The notes under the pieces: generated by a model
Told to the model about the DNA's origin: nothing
The model's input: only the letters and a program-made list of their open reading frames with translations
The model's database searches: none
Translations under genes and position numbers: made by a program
Assembly: GCF_005405925.1 (NCBI RefSeq)
Contig: NZ_BJHV01000001.1
Coordinates: 2,356,001-2,420,000 of the forward strand
DNA length: 64,000 nucleotides
Direction of reading: 5' to 3'
Origin: Streptomyces antimycoticus
GTDB lineage: Bacteria; Actinomycetota; Actinomycetes; Streptomycetales; Streptomycetaceae
Part shown: one piece after another, positions 8,786 through 16,130 of the stretch
How the letters are laid out: every line of letters starts with the position of its first letter
Numbering within the stretch: position 1 is the first letter of the stretch

Positions 8786-9052
8786 TCAGGTCGTTTCGAG
8801 CTGGGTCTCACGCAGGCGGAGAACCAGGTCGGAGATGGATCGGATGCTGGTGAAGTTCTCGGGAGTGAAGTCGTCCTCGGAGATCTCGATGTCGAACTGC
8901 TGCTCGCAGATGACACGCAACTCGAGGAAGCCGAGTGAGTCGAGTGCCAGTACGTTCCGCAATCCGTCGTCGACTCCTATCTCGGATTCGGGGATCTCGC
9001 AGAACAAGTCGTTCACGATGATCGACCTGATGGCAGCCTGAATTTCCTTCAT
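8786..9052 (-). CDS. amcB: Acyl carrier protein (AmcB/Cfa1 type)
   Basis: Discrete acyl carrier protein of 88 residues, acidic and mostly helical. The phosphopantetheine attachment serine is Ser39 in VLALDSLGFLEL, and the family pattern (hydrophobic helix II followed by ISEDDFTPENF) is normal. It is the carrier on which the ketosynthase pair, dehydratase and aminotransferase of this operon are expected to work. The ATG at 9052 fits family length better than an upstream in-frame start at 9079. It sits 19 bp after the stop of the ATP-grasp gene and 4 bp before the aminotransferase start, so it is the second gene of the operon. Confidence 0.9.
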   Translation of the reverse strand: MKEIQAAIRSIIVNDLFCEIPESEIGVDDGLRNVLALDSLGFLELRVICEQQFDIEISEDDFTPENFTSIRSISDLVLRLRETQLETT

Positions 9053-9071
9053 CGCGCACTCCCTTCGTAGG

Positions 9072-10322
9072 TCACACATAGGGCCCCTGGACGGTCAGGG
9101 CGCGTTCGGCCTCGGTGAGGCGTTCGTGGACCTGATCGGCGTGGGTGCCCTCCGCGATCACCCACCCGGCCCGGCCGAAGAAGTCCTCGGGCGGAGGCTC
9201 CACCACGGCGCCGCGTTCGGGCAGTTCACCGACCTCGTGGAGCCACGGCTGTGCCCTCAACTCCGGTGCCTCGGCCAGCCCTTCGAAGCGCTGCCGGCGG
9301 GCGGGGTAGAGAAACTTGATGCCGGCGGCGCGGTTGAGAACGGGCTCGGCGCGCAGCGGGCGCCCGAGAGCCGCGTCCGCCAGCAGGCCGCCGACGCTCA
9401 GACCGGTGCCGAGGTGGGCGATCACGGAGGCCAGGTCCCCGGCGGGGCGCCCGTTGATCTCCATGACGCGGGGGCCGTGGGGCGTCAGCACGACGTCCAG
9501 GTTGGCGATCGTGCGGTCGATGCCGGCGGCCAGGACGGCGTCCCGGGCCAGGGCGAGGCCGGCGGCGTACTCCGCTGCCGGGAGCGCGCCCTCGCCCATG
9601 ATGTGCCCGGTGTCGATCGGGTACGGGTCGTGCGCCATGTACTTCCGGCCGCAGTAGACGACCTCGGCGCTTCCCCCGCTGCTCCAGACGTCGACCAGGA
9701 ACTCGGTCCCCGTCACACACTCCTCGACGAGGACGCCGTCGCTGGCCAAATCCATCTTGTCGACTCCCGCGGCCAGTTCGAAGAACCGGGTGAAGTCCGC
9801 CGGGTCGGCGACGCGGCCGACACCGAGGCTTCCGGACAGGCCGCGCGGCTTGACCACGACGGGGTAGCCGATGTCGGCGGCGGACCGCAGCCCCTCGTGG
9901 ACGTCGTGTACGAGGACGGACGCGGTGGGCGACAGACCCGTGCGGTTGAGCAGCTCGCGCTGCCGGTGCTTGTCCCTGCTGATCCGCGCCGCCTCGACGG
10001 GCAGGCCGGGCAGCCCGAGCGTCGCGGCGAGTTCTGCCGCCAGGAGGATTTCCGACTCGTTGTAGGCGACGACAGCCCGCACGTCGTGGTCCCGGCACAG
10101 CCGGCGGGCCTGCTCCACGGGGAACGGCGTGTCCCGGGGGTCGTACGCCTCCGCGCCCTTGAGCCAGGGCTTCTGCCAGGTCGGTGCCACGGTGTCGAGG
10201 AGGACCACGTCAGCGGCGGCGGCCAGATGGGACAGCAGGTGTCCCTGACGGAGGCGGGAACCGGATCCGACCAGAAGGAGGGTGGACGAGGTCGCGGGTG
10301 GTTCGGACGGAGGCAGCTTCAA
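9072..10322 (-). CDS. ATP-grasp carboxylate-amine ligase, first gene of the operon
   Basis: ATP-grasp enzyme of 416 residues, a family that forms amide bonds through acyl-phosphates. ATP-binding elements seen are GYPVVVKPRGLSGSLGVG (152-169), the basic stretch around residue 226 (CGRKYMAHDP) and the metal-binding RVMEINGRPAGD (285-296). The natural role inferred is to couple the cyclic beta-amino acid made by the rest of the operon to the amine of the sugar-amino-acid core. The start is the TTG at 10322, preceded at 8 bp by AAGGAG, the only good ribosome-binding site here; a longer reading frame to 10415 has no such site. It is the promoter-proximal gene, reading from the leftward operator array at 10535-10572 after a leader of about 210 bp. 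By order it would be amcA. Confidence 0.85.
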   Translation of the reverse strand: MKLPPSEPPATSSTLLLVGSGSRLRQGHLLSHLAAAADVVLLDTVAPTWQKPWLKGAEAYDPRDTPFPVEQARRLCRDHDVRAVVAYNESEILLAAELAATLGLPGLPVEAARISRDKHRQRELLNRTGLSPTASVLVHDVHEGLRSAADIGYPVVVKPRGLSGSLGVGRVADPADFTRFFELAAGVDKMDLASDGVLVEECVTGTEFLVDVWSSGGSAEVVYCGRKYMAHDPYPIDTGHIMGEGALPAAEYAAGLALARDAVLAAGIDRTIANLDVVLTPHGPRVMEINGRPAGDLASVIAHLGTGLSVGGLLADAALGRPLRAEPVLNRAAGIKFLYPARRQRFEGLAEAPELRAQPWLHEVGELPERGAVVEPPPEDFFGRAGWVIAEGTHADQVHERLTEAERALTVQGPYV

Positions 10323-10534
10323 GGCGCGAACTCCTTGCCGAGGGCGGGACGGTGTCCGGGCGTTTCCACGGTGAGATGTGTCTCGATACGTCGCGTGCGG
10401 CCGAGGATCCCCCACATCTCAAAGGAATAAGCGGCGATGGGATTCAGGGCCAGGGAAACAGATTCCGTCGCCATGGTCGATACGGCGTGGTCGATCCGTG
10501 CGTGGTGCCAGTTCCGGAAGTCTCCACCATGCTC

Positions 10535-10572
10535 CTTGCGGTTGTCTTGTCCGCGGGCTTGTCCAACTCCTT
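10535..10572 (-). promoter_or_regulatory. Leftward activator-box array (GGACAAG direct repeats) driving the ATP-grasp/ACP operon
   Basis: Read on the minus strand, heptamers GGACAAG occur at 10564-10558 and 10552-10546 with 12-bp spacing, and a weaker CCGCAAG follows at 10541-10535. The array starts with AAGGAGTTGGACAAG, exactly the start of the rightward array. Direct heptamer repeats at 11-12 bp pitch just upstream of a weak -10 are the hallmark of SARP operators. The position, about 210 bp before the TTG of the ATP-grasp gene, fits control of the whole leftward operon. Confidence 0.6.
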
Positions 10573-10665
10573 ACGGGGCTCTTGCGGCCGGCTTGATTCC
10601 CGCGGCCGCTGCTGTTCGACCGGCCGATTACATAAACGCCGGAGAGCTGACTGCGTGATCCCTAC

Positions 10666-10716
10666 AAGGAGTTGGACAAGGCGGTGAACAAGGTGTTGGA
10701 CAAGCCGACGGACAAG
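10666..10716 (+). promoter_or_regulatory. Rightward activator-box array, four GGACAAG-type heptamers at exact 12-bp spacing
   Basis: Heptamers GGACAAG (10674-10680), GAACAAG (10686-10692), GGACAAG (10698-10704) and GGACAAG (10710-10716) repeat every 12 bp on the plus strand. The first 15 bp, AAGGAGTTGGACAAG at 10666-10680, form a perfect inverted repeat with 10558-10572 of the leftward array. Both arrays continue with GGACAAG plus AC, a 16-bp spacer and the shared block GTGGAGACTTC, so the two promoters are copies facing away from each other. Downstream lies only a broken methyltransferase and then the small SARP gene. Confidence 0.6.
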
Positions 10717-10805
10717 ACGGCCGTAAGCCGCGTCGTGGAGACTTCAGGAATTCAGCGCGACGCTGTGTGCCGCGGAAGTGATGGCGTGAGGGGAATGGCG
10801 AATGA

Positions 10806-10971
10806 GGGCGTTCACCGACCGTTGGGTCGACAAGTTCTCCACCACCTGCTCGGACTCACCGTGGCGCGGCTGTCCTGGTTCACCGCCTCGCCGGGGATCG
10901 AGCTGGTGGTCGACGGGGTGATCAAGCGGGGTGACCGCGTCGTCGGCTTCGGCTGCGTGGCCCGGTGTCGG
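10806..10971 (+). pseudogene. 5' remnant of a SAM-methyltransferase, paralogue of the gene at 31265
   Basis: Broken copy of the methyltransferase N-terminus. One frame reads FTDRWVDKFSTT and, after a frame change near 10845, the other reads ARLSWFTASPGIELVVDGV followed by IKRGDRVVGFGC. The intact cluster methyltransferase has SWTDTFSSVY, then LAKLSWFNASPGLELIKRV and LIDLGSGPG. The similarity stops exactly at SAM-binding motif I, where a transposase remnant begins. It is therefore a duplicated gene cut by a mobile element and then frameshifted. It still sits behind an apparently intact activator-box promoter. Confidence 0.75.
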
Positions 10972-11126
10972 CCCGGCACGAACTGATCCGTCCTGCGGTC
11001 ACCGCGCCCGTAGACGTGGCAGATGGCCGGCGCGTCAGGGCGGAGCCAATTGCCTACGTCCACGGCCAGCACGATCCGTCCGTCGGCCGCCCGGTACCGC
11101 CGTGCGGGGAGTCGACGGGATCCCGC
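10972..11126 (-). pseudogene. Transposase remnant (IS701-like DDE type)
   Basis: On the minus strand about 50 residues read ARRYRAADGRIVLAVDVG, then NWLRPDAPAICHVYGRG and DQFVPG. This is characteristic of Streptomyces DDE transposases with a VLAVDVSNWLRPDA core and a following HxYGRG...IPG segment. Both ends of the protein are missing. It abuts the methyltransferase remnant, so insertion of this element probably destroyed that gene. The remaining bases to the SARP start at 11216 show nothing else. Confidence 0.65.
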
Positions 11127-11215
11127 GCCACCGCAACGACACCGGCGAGGACCCGAGGAGACTTCATGCCGGAACGCACCCCCGGCCCTGCGTCGATCCC
11201 GGAGGAGCGTGAACC

Positions 11216-12028
11216 ATGACCCACGACTTGCGCTTCGAGATCCTCGGTCCACCCCGCCTCGTCGTCGACGGTCGCCCCCACGCGATCCGGTCGCGAAACC
11301 TGTCAGTGATCCTGACCACCCTGCTGGTCCGGAGTGGCCGCGTGGTCAGCGTCGAGGAGTTGATCGGCGAGGTATGGCACCAGCCGCCACGGCGCGCCCG
11401 GGATGCCATCTACGTCTACATCTCCAAGCTGAGGGACCAGATCGGGAATGGGGTCGTCGACAGCCAGTTCCCCGGCTACACCATGCTTGTCCGCGGTCAG
11501 CAGCTGGACGTGCAGCGGTTCGGCCGGTATCGGGCCGACGGCCATCTCAGCATGGCCAACGGTGACCACGAGGGGGCGGCGCGGGCGTGGCGCAACGCGC
11601 TCGCCCTGCACCGGGGCAGCCTGGTGGGGGGCGTGTGTTCGGGACCGATCCTCAGCTCGTTCGATTCATGGCTGCGGCAGTCGCGCACCGAATGCGTGGA
11701 ACTCACCGCATGGGCACAGCTCAGCGCCGGCCTGTACCACGAGGCAATAGGCTTCCTCACGCAGCAAGTGCCGCGGAATCCGCTCAACGAGATCCTGCAC
11801 CAACAGCTGATGCTGGCGTTTCTCCTGGCTCGTCATCGTGCCCAGGCGCTACGGGTGTTCGGCAACGCCCGTCGGACGTTCTCGGACAGGCTCGACCTGG
11901 AGCCCGGCGGCGACCTGGTGAAGGTGCACGACATCGTGCGGTCCGACGACGTCGGCCGGGCCAAACGGGCCATCTCGAGCGCCGTCGCCTCGCGACTGCG
12001 CTCGCACCGGTCGCCGGTGGAGTCCTGA
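11216..12028 (+). CDS. Small SARP-family pathway activator (wHTH + BTAD)
   Basis: Transcriptional activator of 270 residues with only the two core SARP domains. An OmpR-type winged helix occupies residues 5-95 (FEILGPPRLVVDGRPHAIRS, then RARDAIYVYISKLRDQIG), and the BTAD domain about 100-250 (DVQRFGRYRADGH, LLARHRAQALRVFG). It lacks the ATPase domain of the large SARP at the left edge, so the cluster has two activators of different build. The ATG at 11216 is preceded by GGAGGAG at a good distance. It lies between the two biosynthetic arms, downstream of the rightward GGACAAG array, which could make it auto- or cross-regulated. No TTA codon was noticed. Confidence 0.88.
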   Translation: MTHDLRFEILGPPRLVVDGRPHAIRSRNLSVILTTLLVRSGRVVSVEELIGEVWHQPPRRARDAIYVYISKLRDQIGNGVVDSQFPGYTMLVRGQQLDVQRFGRYRADGHLSMANGDHEGAARAWRNALALHRGSLVGGVCSGPILSSFDSWLRQSRTECVELTAWAQLSAGLYHEAIGFLTQQVPRNPLNEILHQQLMLAFLLARHRAQALRVFGNARRTFSDRLDLEPGGDLVKVHDIVRSDDVGRAKRAISSAVASRLRSHRSPVES

Positions 12029-12163
12029 CACCCGGACGTGCGGGGAGCACAGATGGGCTCCTCGCACCGCCCAGGTGCTGTCCGGAGTTCGGATCGGGAG
12101 CTCGGTAGATCGCCTGCGTCACGGGGACGCAATGGTGTTGGCCCGGACCGCGACGCGGCGGCC

Positions 12164-12946
12164 TCAAACCACGGGCGAGGCCCCGCCGTCCATATTGATC
12201 GCCGTCCCGGCGGTGAAGCCCGCATGATCCGAGCACAGGAAGCAGGCCATGGCGGCGAACTCCTCGGCCTTGCCCATGCGGCCGACCGGGATATTGGCGC
12301 CGGCCTTGGCCACATAGTCCTCGAATGAAACGTTCGTGCCCTCGGCCCTGTAACGACGCGCGATCTGATCCGACACGATCTGGCCGACAAGCATGGCGTT
12401 GACCAGGATGCCATGCGGGGCGCCCTCACCGGCGAGGACCTTCATCAGCGCCATGCCGGCCGCCCGCGACACCACCGTGGGGGCACCATTGGCCTGCGGT
12501 GTCTTGGCCCCGGTGTTGAGCACGTTGATGATCCGGCCCCATGCGCGTTGCTTCATGCCCGGCCAGACAAGCCGGGTAAAGCGGATCGCCGCGAAAACCT
12601 TCAGATCCAGGTCTTCCTGCCAGATGTCATCGGTAATCTGGTCCGACGGCATGGACCGGGTCCGGCCGGCATTGTTGATCAGGATATCGACCTGCCCGAA
12701 CGCGCCGACGACCGCATCATAGGCATTCTGGATGTCGGCGGCCTTGGAAACGTCGCAGCTGAAGGTTTCGACCCGTCCCTGGGCACCGGCCGATGTAACA
12801 GCCTTGGCTTCGGCCAGCGTATCGGGATTGCGGGCCAGGATCGCCACATTGGCGCCGGAGGCAGCGAATTCCTTGGCCATCGCGAGTCCAAGACCCTTGC
12901 TGGCACCTGTGATGATGGCGCTGCGGCCGTCCAGACGGACGTCCAT
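12164..12946 (-). CDS. Short-chain dehydrogenase/reductase family protein lacking the YxxxK motif
   Basis: SDR-fold protein of 260 residues with the NAD(P) motif ITGASKGLGLAMAKE near the N-terminus, ILINNAGRTRS at the NNAG motif and a C-terminal GTAINMDGGASPVV. Where catalytic YxxxK should stand the sequence is APTVVSRAAGMALMK, so the tyrosine is missing and the lysine position is arginine. Some divergent SDR groups share this, so it may not be a conventional oxidoreductase. Its codon use differs from its neighbours, with more A/T-ending codons (GAT, ATC/ATT, AAT, CTG mixed with TTG), suggesting transfer from a less GC-rich, perhaps proteobacterial, source. It runs with the DUF3500 gene behind it (about 20 bp gap). 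A role in the antibiotic pathway is not evident. Confidence 0.8.
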   Translation of the reverse strand: MDVRLDGRSAIITGASKGLGLAMAKEFAASGANVAILARNPDTLAEAKAVTSAGAQGRVETFSCDVSKAADIQNAYDAVVGAFGQVDILINNAGRTRSMPSDQITDDIWQEDLDLKVFAAIRFTRLVWPGMKQRAWGRIINVLNTGAKTPQANGAPTVVSRAAGMALMKVLAGEGAPHGILVNAMLVGQIVSDQIARRYRAEGTNVSFEDYVAKAGANIPVGRMGKAEEFAAMACFLCSDHAGFTAGTAINMDGGASPVV

Positions 12947-12965
12947 CGGTTTCCTCCCGGGTTCC

Positions 12966-13931
12966 TCAACCGTCCTGGGCCGCTCCAAGGGCGACAGTGT
13001 GCCGTGACGCGTCGCGGTGGGCGGCAAGGAGGTCGTCGCCGAAGTCACCCGAATGGCGACGCCAGACGGTGTGGATGTGGTTGGCCTCGTTGAATGTGTT
13101 GTCGTACTCGATGAGCAGTTCCGGGCCCTGGACGCGGTAATAGTGGCCTTCGCCGCGCCGCAGCGAGCCCTCCCACGAGAAGTGCAGGCGTTCCTGGTCG
13201 ATCCGCGTGAACTCCTCGTCGGCGAGTTCGTGCCTGAGCCGGTCGAGGTAGAAGCGGACGATGTCGAGCAGTAGCTGGCCGGCGGGCTTGCTGAGTTGCG
13301 CCGGTGTCACGCCGACCGGTTCCGATGGGTTGACGCGCGGGGAATCGCTGCTGCGGATGTCGTGTGGCGTGAGGTCCGACACGACGGCGAGGCGGCGGGC
13401 GGTCGGGTCCATGCGGTCGAGGAGTTCGCGGGCGAGTTCCTCTTCGAACAGCAACGGTTGGCCGACGACGCGGCCGCGGTAGGTGACGCGGGCCGGGTTC
13501 GCGCCGAGGAAGAACGGTGTCGCCGAGACGCGGCCGTCGGCGACGAGGACGTTCACCGACAGGTGGTGGCCTTCGATTCGCCATCCCCACGGTTCGTCGC
13601 CGTCCGGGGTGCCGAAGAGGATTGTCCAGTAGTCGCCGCTGTGACGGTCGCGGTGCCCGCCCTCTCGGTGGTCGAGGACGTCTTCCAGCGCCATGACCGC
13701 CGCGGCCTGCGTGTAGGTGTGAGGACTGAGCACTGTCGCGAGCATGCCGTGCACCGCCTTGCGCTGGTCTCGCCGCAGATCGCCGAGGACCAGGCCAGGT
13801 CGTATGCCGGGTGCGTACCCCCAGCGGTGCCTGAGATCGTCGTCGGTGACCGAGCGCATCGCGTGTTCGCGTTGGTCGGCGTCCAGCAAACCGATAAACC
13901 GGCGCGTGGCATCGGTGACGTCGTGCAGCAT
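12966..13931 (-). CDS. DUF3500 family protein
   Basis: Protein of 321 residues matching the DUF3500 family, whose members show WGWRIEGHHLSVNVLVADG and a late HYYRVQGPELLIEYDNTFN and HIHTVWR, all present here at about residues 130-150 and 275-300. The histidine-rich HHLS and HIHTVWR segments may bind metal or a small ligand, but no reaction is established for the family. The ATG at 13931 is used. It is the upstream neighbour of the divergent SDR gene and may be co-transcribed with it. In other genomes DUF3500 proteins sit beside dehydrogenases and catabolic genes, so this pair may be passengers between the two arms of the cluster. Confidence 0.82.
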   Translation of the reverse strand: MLHDVTDATRRFIGLLDADQREHAMRSVTDDDLRHRWGYAPGIRPGLVLGDLRRDQRKAVHGMLATVLSPHTYTQAAAVMALEDVLDHREGGHRDRHSGDYWTILFGTPDGDEPWGWRIEGHHLSVNVLVADGRVSATPFFLGANPARVTYRGRVVGQPLLFEEELARELLDRMDPTARRLAVVSDLTPHDIRSSDSPRVNPSEPVGVTPAQLSKPAGQLLLDIVRFYLDRLRHELADEEFTRIDQERLHFSWEGSLRRGEGHYYRVQGPELLIEYDNTFNEANHIHTVWRRHSGDFGDDLLAAHRDASRHTVALGAAQDG

Positions 13932-14067
13932 GCTTCGGACTCCCCTTCACTCGCTTCCAGAAACCGCTTGACGAGTCGAATTCCTCCGCCGTCGCCGGTT
14001 CAGCACGCTGGGCAGGCCGCCGGCCATCTCGGCGCCGACCGCAGCCACGATCTCCGCCACCGGTGAC

Positions 14068-15129
14068 TCAGCTCCTGAGCGCTGAGAGGACGGGAGCGGC
14101 CACCTCGTGCCGGGCCGCACGGTAGATGTCCTGGAGCAGGATCAGGGTCTCCAGCCCGGCCCGGTCGTCGGCGATCATCTTGTGCCCGTCCCGCACGGCC
14201 GCCGCGAAGTCCGCGATCTGCCGGCGGTGGGAGATGCCGTAGTAGCCGATCCCCGGCGGAGCCTGCTCCACCTCCGCTGAGGCGAGCTCTGCCGCCGCCG
14301 CGCGCAGCTCCTCGTTGCCTTCCGCCACGTGCAGGGTCCCGGGGTGGTCGAGGTCGAACAGGACCGACCCTCCGGTGCCGATGATCTCGACGCGGGTGCG
14401 CCAGGTGATGCTGCTGGCCACGGTGACCTGGTAGGTCACGAGCGCGCCCTGCGGGCCGCGCAGCAGAGCCGCGAGGGTGTCCTCGGTCTCCATGCCGCCC
14501 CGCGGCGCGGTGTGCCCGGCGGCCGCGCCGACCACCGCGAGCCCGCCGGTCAGCCAGTGGGTCACGTCGAGCGCGTGGTAGCCCTGGTTGACCAGCGCCG
14601 AGCCGCCCTCACCCGCGTAGGTGCCGCGCCAGTCACTGCCCGCGTAGTACGCGTCGTCGCGGCCGCACTGCAGGCTGACCACGCCCGAGACGAGGCTGCC
14701 CAGCAGGCCGGCCCCGATCCAGTCCCGGATGGCGGTGACGACGCGGTCGTAGCGGTGCTGGGAGACGACCGACAGCACCCGTCCGGCGTGCTCGGCGAGG
14801 GACGTCAGGGCCGCGCCGTCCTCGGCACTGAGGGCGAGCGGCTTCTCCACGAGCACGTGCTTGCCCGCTTCGAGCGCCGCCGCGACCAGCCCGTGGTGCG
14901 TGGCGTGCCCGGTCGCGACGGAGACGCTGTCCACCTCCGGGTCGGCCAGCACCTCGTGCACGTCCGTCGTGACGCGCGGCAGGCCGTGCGCGCGAGCCAG
15001 CGACTCCGCGGTCGTGAGATCGCGGTCGCAGGCCCAGCGCACCTCCACGTCGGGCAGGGCGGAGAAGCCGTCGACGTGGTTGGGGGCGACACGGCCGCAG
15101 CCCACGACGGCATGGACGAGACGCTTCAC
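14068..15129 (-). CDS. Gfo/Idh/MocA-family NAD(P)-dependent oxidoreductase
   Basis: Oxidoreductase of 353 residues. It begins with a Rossmann motif (LVHAVVGCGRVAPNH, Gly-x-Gly variant), carries the family's EKPLAL motif near residue 98, and then has the alpha/beta C-terminal domain with GYHALDVTHWLTGG, where the catalytic histidine region is expected. Such enzymes oxidise or reduce sugar hydroxyls; in antibiotic clusters they often prepare a keto-sugar for a transaminase. The GTG at 15129 overlaps the stop of the class IV aminotransferase by 3 bp, so the two are coupled and probably act in sequence on the sugar/amino-acid core. Substrate unknown. Confidence 0.85.
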   Translation of the reverse strand: MKRLVHAVVGCGRVAPNHVDGFSALPDVEVRWACDRDLTTAESLARAHGLPRVTTDVHEVLADPEVDSVSVATGHATHHGLVAAALEAGKHVLVEKPLALSAEDGAALTSLAEHAGRVLSVVSQHRYDRVVTAIRDWIGAGLLGSLVSGVVSLQCGRDDAYYAGSDWRGTYAGEGGSALVNQGYHALDVTHWLTGGLAVVGAAAGHTAPRGGMETEDTLAALLRGPQGALVTYQVTVASSITWRTRVEIIGTGGSVLFDLDHPGTLHVAEGNEELRAAAAELASAEVEQAPPGIGYYGISHRRQIADFAAAVRDGHKMIADDRAGLETLILLQDIYRAARHEVAAPVLSALRS

Positions 15130-16130
15130 TTCGAACTCCCGGCATCGCTCGAACCAGTGAGGGAGAGGACCGACGGCGCGCCAGGAGCTCGGTCCAGGTG
15201 CACCGGGGTCAGCCATTCGTCGTGCTTGCCGGTCACGGCTCGCACGGTGTCGTGGTAGCAGGCCTCGATCGCCTGCGTGATCTCACCCGCGGTCTTGCCG
15301 TCGCCGACCGGGAAGCCGTCCACCTCGACGGCGGGCAGCACCTCGGCCGAGGTGCCCATGAGGAAGATCTCGTCGGCGAGGTACAGCTCGGTGCGCTCCA
15401 CCGGCCTGGTCTCCACGTCGAGGCCGAGCTCCTCCTGGACCAGCTGGATGAGCGTGCGTCGGGTGATGCTGTCCAGCACACCGTCGGACAGGGTCGGGGT
15501 GACCAGCCGGCCGCGTTTGACCAGGGCGATGCACGACCCCGACGACTCGGTGACGTGGCCGCCTGTGTTGAGGAAGATCGGCCAGTCGGCCCCGCGTGCT
15601 CTGGCGTCGATGTTGCCCAGTCGGCCGTTGTGGTAGTTGGAGAACACCTTCATCGACGCCGGTGAGGCACCGTGGTTGAACCGCGGCCACGAGCTGACCG
15701 CGAGCGTGCAGGTGCGGCCTTGGCGCAGCTTGCTCTCGAACTCCCAGGTCTCGATGGCGATCTCGGCGGGGGTGCCGCGCGGCACCATCTGTTGGCGATG
15801 CGTTCCGGCGGCGAAACCCCACGGGCGGATGTGCAGGTCCTTGCCCGTGGTCTGCCAGGACGCGAGGAGTTCGACCGTCGCGGTGACGAGGGCGTCCGCG
15901 TCGAACTCGGGCTCCATCCAGCTCATCCGCAGCGATTCGAGCAGGCGTTGCATGTGGTCGCGCAACCGGAAGCCGTGGAGCGTCTCCCGCGTGCTGCTCC
16001 AGTACGCGTGCACGCCTTCGAACGCGGCTGAGACCGAGGCGTGGCCCACTGAGCTGATGTGGACGGTGGCCTCCTCCCACGGCAAGAGGACGCCGTTGCG
16101 CCAGATCAGCCGCCCGTAGCCAGCAGACAT
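15126..16130 (-). CDS. Class IV (IlvE-like) PLP aminotransferase
   Basis: Fold-type IV aminotransferase of 334 residues, related to branched-chain aminotransferases. The PLP lysine is Lys161 in SPASMKVFSNYHN, the phosphate-binding and arginine-rich segments are present (IRPWGFAAGTH), and GVLDSITRRTLIQL followed by ADEIFLMGTSAEVLPAVEV matches the family C-terminus. The start at 16130 has AAAGGACC just upstream. It leads a two-gene unit with the Gfo/Idh oxidoreductase. In the context of a C9 amino-sugar nucleoside it could install the alpha-amino group of the core or interconvert an amino-acid precursor; this is inference. Upstream is a 920-bp region with a direct-repeat operator candidate. Confidence 0.88.
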   Translation of the reverse strand: MSAGYGRLIWRNGVLLPWEEATVHISSVGHASVSAAFEGVHAYWSSTRETLHGFRLRDHMQRLLESLRMSWMEPEFDADALVTATVELLASWQTTGKDLHIRPWGFAAGTHRQQMVPRGTPAEIAIETWEFESKLRQGRTCTLAVSSWPRFNHGASPASMKVFSNYHNGRLGNIDARARGADWPIFLNTGGHVTESSGSCIALVKRGRLVTPTLSDGVLDSITRRTLIQLVQEELGLDVETRPVERTELYLADEIFLMGTSAEVLPAVEVDGFPVGDGKTAGEITQAIEACYHDTVRAVTGKHDEWLTPVHLDRAPGAPSVLSLTGSSDAGSSK

